Origin: Carallia brachiata
Lineage: Eukaryota > Streptophyta > Magnoliopsida > Malpighiales > Rhizophoraceae
Assembly (NCBI GenBank): GCA_021464245.1
Contig: JADCRB010000040.1
Coordinates: forward strand, 1,156,939-1,220,938
Length of the DNA: 64,000 bases
Direction of reading: 5' to 3'
Under the pieces are notes generated by a model, which did no database searches, was not told the DNA's origin, and saw only the letters and a list, made by a program, of their open reading frames with translations. Numbering within the stretch: position 1 is the first letter of the stretch; every line of letters begins with the position of its first letter. A program made the translations under genes and the position numbers. Positions 59,555 through 64,000 of the stretch are shown here, piece after piece.

Positions 59555-60458
59555 TAGGGGTGTTTGGCTCTATTTTTTTAAAGTACGTTTGTGTTTAGTT
59601 TGAGTAGTAGGGCATGAGTATTTGTTAAAATATTTAGAGGGAATACTAATTGATAATTCAGAATACAATTAGTTGTGATTTCAAAAGGTAGGTTAGTTTT
59701 ACTTTTTAAAATTCTCAATTGTTGATACATATTTTTTAGATTAAAATATTTAAATTTTTGAGTAAATCAAGGTATTTTATTTTAGAGAAAATACAGTTAT
59801 CCCGACAGTTTGTGTGTCGAATTTTGTCCAAATTGAAATTGAGACTGTTATTTTTTAAACGAAAACTGATATTTTTAAAACATTTGTTATTTTTATATTT
59901 CAAAAATTTCAGTCGTAGTTTCAAAAATAACAGTCCCAGTTTTGCCCGAGACAAATCCAGAGACAAAACCGTCAAGATACCTAAGGGAGCTCTTTATTTT
60001 ATATGTAGGAAATAATGTTAGTAATTACTAATAGAAACAAGACAATATATTAGTTTTTGTATGAAATTTCATTAAATATATTCTTCAAAGCTTTTTGTGA
60101 AATTATTGTTTTTTTGTCTAAAAAATTATTGATTATTTTTTTATTAGAAATCGTTACAAATTATTTTTTTGGAATAGTAGTATATATTATACAGCCAAAA
60201 CTCATTAACATATGGACAATCAAAATGAACAGATATTTTGTTTATAACAATAGAGTAAGTGAAAAGAAATATATAATGCACAAAATTATAATTATATAAT
60301 TTGAACAGAAAATAATAAATATTAATTTAAGTAAATACCATAATTTTATTTTAGTAATCGGTAACAGTAATCAGCAATAATAATCAATAATCAATAACAG
60401 CAATTAATAATCAGCAACGCCAATAATAATAATCAATAGGTAAGCCAAACAGACCTTT
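59555..60458. mobile_element. MITE, TGTTTGG-ended family, copy 3
   Basis: Left end taggggtgtttggctct; reverse complement of the right end taaaggtctgtttggcttac. About 900 bp. The right part has repeated aataatcaataa/aatcagcaa words shared with copies 1 and 2. No coding capacity. Lies between the two C2 genes. Confidence 0.7.
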
Positions 60459-62201
60459 AACTAGCAACAATACTATGAAGTCATATGGATTTAGTTTTTG
60501 GATGAACCAGAACTAGTAACTAAATAAGATTATTAGATCATTGAGCTACCTAATCAGAGGAGATACTGTCCCAATTATTGTGTGCATGGTACTAATCTGT
60601 CTTCAGAAGAAATCTGATCATCAAACTATCTAAAAAAAAAAAAAAAAAACTCTTCGTGTCCTACAGTAAATATTTGTTAGCTGCTTGAATTTTTGGGGAA
60701 AAAGGAGGATGAAAAAAAATCTCAAAATTAACATATAGTAATAAAAACTTTTGGCCTTCTAAATTCAAAGAATTAAACCACAATAAAAGTTTAGTCATAA
60801 GAAGATAAAGGGTTATAACTTAAGAATAGATATTTGTTTTGGAATATATATATATATATATATATATACACTTACTAATTTTATTCTTTTTTTAGTGAAT
60901 AAAATTAACTCATGATCTAATACCATTCAAATATTATTTTTAACTTTTTTATTCAAGTGAACCCCACTTATTATGTGGTATATGATTATAAGTTAGTTAC
61001 ACTCATTTAAAAAATAGAGTCAAAATAAAAATTCCTATATATATAACATTTGAAAGATGAAAAGATATGACTAAAAATGAGAGAAAAAAAGAAAAGACAT
61101 GCCGTGCGTGACATGATTATGTCATAGGCTTAATAATATATATAATAGATTCTGATTAGCGATTTCATTCGCATTCTTGATATCCAATATTAAAGAATCA
61201 TAAAATTTTTGGACTTTGAGGTGCAAATTCAATATCGATCTAGTATTCTTAACTTATGTCTTCATTTTCTTTGGTGCATATGAAAATGAACTAAGAACAA
61301 CAAGAACAGCTCTAAATAACACTTGCATAAAAGATTGTTCTTAAAGTATAAAAAAGTATACAGTAAACACACGATGATCTAGACCGTTGGATAGTGAAAG
61401 TTTTAGGATGCAGTTAAGTAGATTGATAGATCAGCCTCTAAGACTAATATAGGTGAAGGAGAGGCTTCCTTCCAGACTTGCACTCCCAAGGCTGTTACAT
61501 GACCTATTTTTGATAGAAATTAACTACATAACAATACAGCTAATTAAAGGTGTCATGTAGTCAATCCAAAGACTTTTATGTGATTATTTTTTTTATAATT
61601 TAGTAATTTTATCATCATATTACACCACATTAAACGCATTTACCATATTGCTTCTACTGCATTGTCACCATGATTCTCCTTTTTGATAGATGATTCACAC
61701 AACAATTAGCTTTTGAAACATCTAATAAATCTGATCAGTCAAGCTCTAGGGTGGAGACTCAGGCTGACTTCAGAAACTATGTAGTGGGCTCGATCTTTTT
61801 GGAAGTTCTGGGTGGGAGATGCGGGGGCCTGGCCCAGTGGAGGGACCTAGACCCAATTCTAGCAAGACAATGGGGTGTTGGGTTTGGATCTAATATTAGT
61901 ACTCTGATATTTAAGTGAGTACAAGAATTGTAAGATAATAAGTGATGCAATTAATAGGTCATAACATTGTAACAAATGTGAATATTTATAACCAAATTCT
62001 TATACCTAACTTCTTCACTTTTAGAATAATCTTGAGGTATTCTTCTGGAAGAGACTGCTAAGTCCCATTGGACTTGGCCTTTGGGACCCAATAACAATAG
62101 TGCTCGGATTTCTCCCAACAAAGTCTAAACTCGATTGAGTTCCAATTAAACCAAAATCTCAATTGGCTGAGAATTCTTCGTAAATAAATGGAACACATTA
62201 C
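60459..62201. other. Intergenic upstream of C2 copy 2, no gene seen
   Basis: (AT)n tract at 60843-60868. 61730-62130 is less AT-rich (gggagatgcgggggcctggc, ttggacttggcctttgggac) and could be a solo LTR or short retroelement, but no paired repeat was found in the window. Confidence 0.5.
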
Positions 62202-62601
62202 GTGGATCAAACCACAGGAAGACCCCAACAGCGCACAAAATTAGGCGTGAATTTTCTTTTCATTTTTTTTTTGGGTCTAAATTTTGTTACTCCAAACAAG
62301 GAAAATTCTCAATATGTGAACTTTCTTGGCTCCAAAGACACGTCAAATGCCAACTTCATCGAATTGATTATGTTTTTCCTCCGTTAGTTCCTTGAATAAT
62401 TTCCATGCTTACCAAATACCAACAAGTAAATTCCGGATTTGGCAAACAATCAACCACCCCGGAAAGAAACTCTCTCCTTCTCTGAGCTTTCCCCGTGGCT
62501 TCCTAGTTATTGTTACCTGGCCTTACACCTTTTCTACGTCTACAAACACTTTAAAAAAACGCCTCGTGCGTAAAAGCTGTCGCAAGTTGTAGTCATCAAT
62601 T

Positions 62602-63213
62602 ATGGACAGCAATTTTCGGACGCTAGAAATCAGAGTCATATCCTGCGAAGACCTACGAATTGACCATAGGTCTGTAAAAAAGAATGCCTTTGTGGTCGTT
62701 AGAACGGATCCCACAAACGCTGTTGCCACAAAGATCGATACAGAAGGAGGGAGCTATCCCTTCTGGGACGAGAAGGTAGTAATCAACATGCCGTTGCGGG
62801 AAAGATTTTTAACGCTGGAAGTTTACCGCAAGAAGAACGGCACCGCTGCTTCCGAAAACAGTAGGCTTATTGGGTCGGCGAGAATGCTGGGGACGGACTT
62901 TATGGGAGGACATTTGCCGGGTGATTACCTGAGCTTTTTGAGTTACAGGTTGATTAGCCCGAAAGGGAAGAGAAACGGGATTATTAATGTTTCGGTGAGA
63001 GCCAAATTGTCGGATAATTACATGTCGGCGTCCAGTTCCAAGAAGAAGATGAAGGAGGTGGCAGCTGATGCAATGGCGTACGAGAAGCCGAAGCCAACAT
63101 TAGCGGTGGTCCCTAAGGCGAAGGCGGAGGCGGACGAGGATTTTGGTGGATTTGTCACTGGCGTTCCTGTTTGGGGGGCAAATCTTGGTCAATTCGCTAG
63201 CTCAAGTCAGTAG
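62602..63213 (+). CDS. C2-domain protein, BON1-associated protein (BAP2)-like, copy 2
   Basis: Intronless gene of 203 residues, paralogous to 56485-57060 and in the same orientation, about 5.5 kb downstream. The C2 domain covers residues ~6-135: TLEIRVISCEDLRIDHRSVK, SYPFWDEKVVINMPLRERFL, IGSARMLGTDFMGG and YLSFLSYRLISPKGKRNGII. The linker is Lys/Ala-rich (KKKMKEVAADAMAYEKPKP), unlike the Ser/Pro/Gly linker of copy 1. The same FVTGVPVWG family tail follows, with extra residues after it. Predicted peripheral membrane protein related to BON1-associated proteins, function inferred by family. First ATG taken as start; the preceding sequence (ttgtagtcatcaattatgg) has a stop in frame region, supporting it. 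Confidence 0.88.
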   Translation: MDSNFRTLEIRVISCEDLRIDHRSVKKNAFVVVRTDPTNAVATKIDTEGGSYPFWDEKVVINMPLRERFLTLEVYRKKNGTAASENSRLIGSARMLGTDFMGGHLPGDYLSFLSYRLISPKGKRNGIINVSVRAKLSDNYMSASSSKKKMKEVAADAMAYEKPKPTLAVVPKAKAEADEDFGGFVTGVPVWGANLGQFASSSQ

Positions 63214-64000
63214 CTATATATCTAGCAAGTGCTTAACATATTCTAAAATAAACAGTTGGCTGGAGAAGAGAGAAAAAAAAAAAAAAACCTTTAATTTTCT
63301 TTCTTTTTTATTGCAAACAATTGCAAGATGTGAAAGAATTCAATGTTATTCACATATTATATAGTTCTATATTATGCATATTTATTTTGTTGTATTTTTT
63401 CATTCATTTTGTTCATTCTCGATCTTGCAATTCTTGTATACAAAAAACAAGTACTGACTGATAGTGAGGATGGAAATTAATGTATGGTTACTAATAAATT
63501 TTAAAAATAAATTGCATAACACCTCTAGGATTTCCCATAGTGATCCTCTCAATTCTTTGACCCATAGAAAATTAAATTTAAAATTTTAGCCTATTAGAAG
63601 ATTCATTAAGTTATGAGTTATACAATTGAATAATTATCTTTATTTTTATAAACTTCATATTTGCTTCCTAATTAAAACCTAAAAACTTCTAAAATATAAA
63701 TCTTAAATATTAACTAGTGGGGTGTACTTAATGAAACTATGCATACATAACAAGACAACACAGTATGTTGTGTTAAATCAAAAGGACTATTCTCATCTGA
63801 TGATAAATGCATTCAACATAACAATTTTTGAGATTTAAATTACATTAACTAAATTTATGAGTATAAGATATACAAATAGAATTTTGTGGGAACGACCAAT
63901 CTGAACCGATTGATCAAATACTCTCACACAAATATGGATGTTTAATCGAAACAAATTCACACAACAAACTCACACGGTGTATAAATTCTTTAATCTTATG
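63214..64000. other. Downstream of C2 copy 2, no gene seen
   Basis: Presumed 3' UTR then AT-rich intergenic sequence. Poly-A at ~63272-63286. No ORF with a domain. Confidence 0.6.

Noticed and set aside
59342..59603. Short overlapping open frames between the C2 genes considered as a third C2 copy
   Set aside because: No C2 motif (SYRL, GVPVW or similar) in any frame.
1..64000. tRNA, rRNA, snoRNA genes and CRISPR arrays
   Set aside because: No cloverleaf, rRNA core or regularly spaced direct repeats recognised by eye; the only tRNA-like matches are retrotransposon primer sites.

Overview
The window is nuclear DNA from a flowering plant, most likely a eudicot. The genes have many GT-AG introns, the intergenic DNA is very AT-rich, and degenerate plant LTR retrotransposons and small inverted-repeat transposons fill most of the space. 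The plant genes recognised (CNX2, a CRLK-type kinase, BAP2-like C2 proteins) do not by themselves fix the species. Four host genes look intact: a CNX2-type molybdenum-cofactor gene (22018-25369, six coding exons), a CRLK1-type receptor-like cytoplasmic kinase (40996-44933, seven coding exons), and two intronless C2-domain genes of the BON1-associated-protein type (56485-57060 and 62602-63213). All are on the plus strand.

Layout. 1-~9600: a decayed Athila-type Ty3/gypsy element on the minus strand, cut by the left edge of the window. It has an upstream LTR, a tRNA-Asp primer site, gag, protease, RT, RNase H, integrase and a further ORF downstream of pol. ~9.6-11.9 kb: AT-rich spacer with simple repeats. 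11943-~16625: a second Ty3/gypsy element, a chromovirus, also on the minus strand; it keeps its downstream LTR, has lost its upstream end, and has a ~0.5 kb fold-back MITE in its protease region. 17102-17228: one exon-sized MutS2 fragment. 19374-~19700: an apparent CACTA-type transposon end. 19.8-20.5 kb: a repeat abutting the CNX2 leader. 20.5-25.4 kb: CNX2, with a LINE fragment in an intron. 25.7-39.7 kb: gene-poor DNA with MITEs and two related dispersed repeats; the second repeat has been hit by three separate insertions. 39.7-45.2 kb: the CRLK1-type gene. 45.7-46.7 kb: two hAT-type MITEs in inverted orientation, together a ~1 kb near-palindrome. 49.7-53.8 kb: a decayed, 3'-truncated Ty1/copia element on the plus strand. 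56.2-63.2 kb: the two C2 genes, separated by a LINE fragment and another MITE.

The genes do not form a pathway or cluster. CNX2 acts in the first step of molybdenum-cofactor synthesis in mitochondria, the kinase belongs to a clade tied to calcium/cold signalling, and the C2 proteins belong to a membrane-linked family that restrains cell death. I see no clear new biological system. The most informative signals are structural: target-site duplications and paralogous empty sites that let insertion order be read directly, a natural inverted repeat downstream of the kinase gene, and a transposon-bordered MutS2 relic. Exon boundaries are read by eye from splice signals and reading phase; LTR outer edges are approximate.
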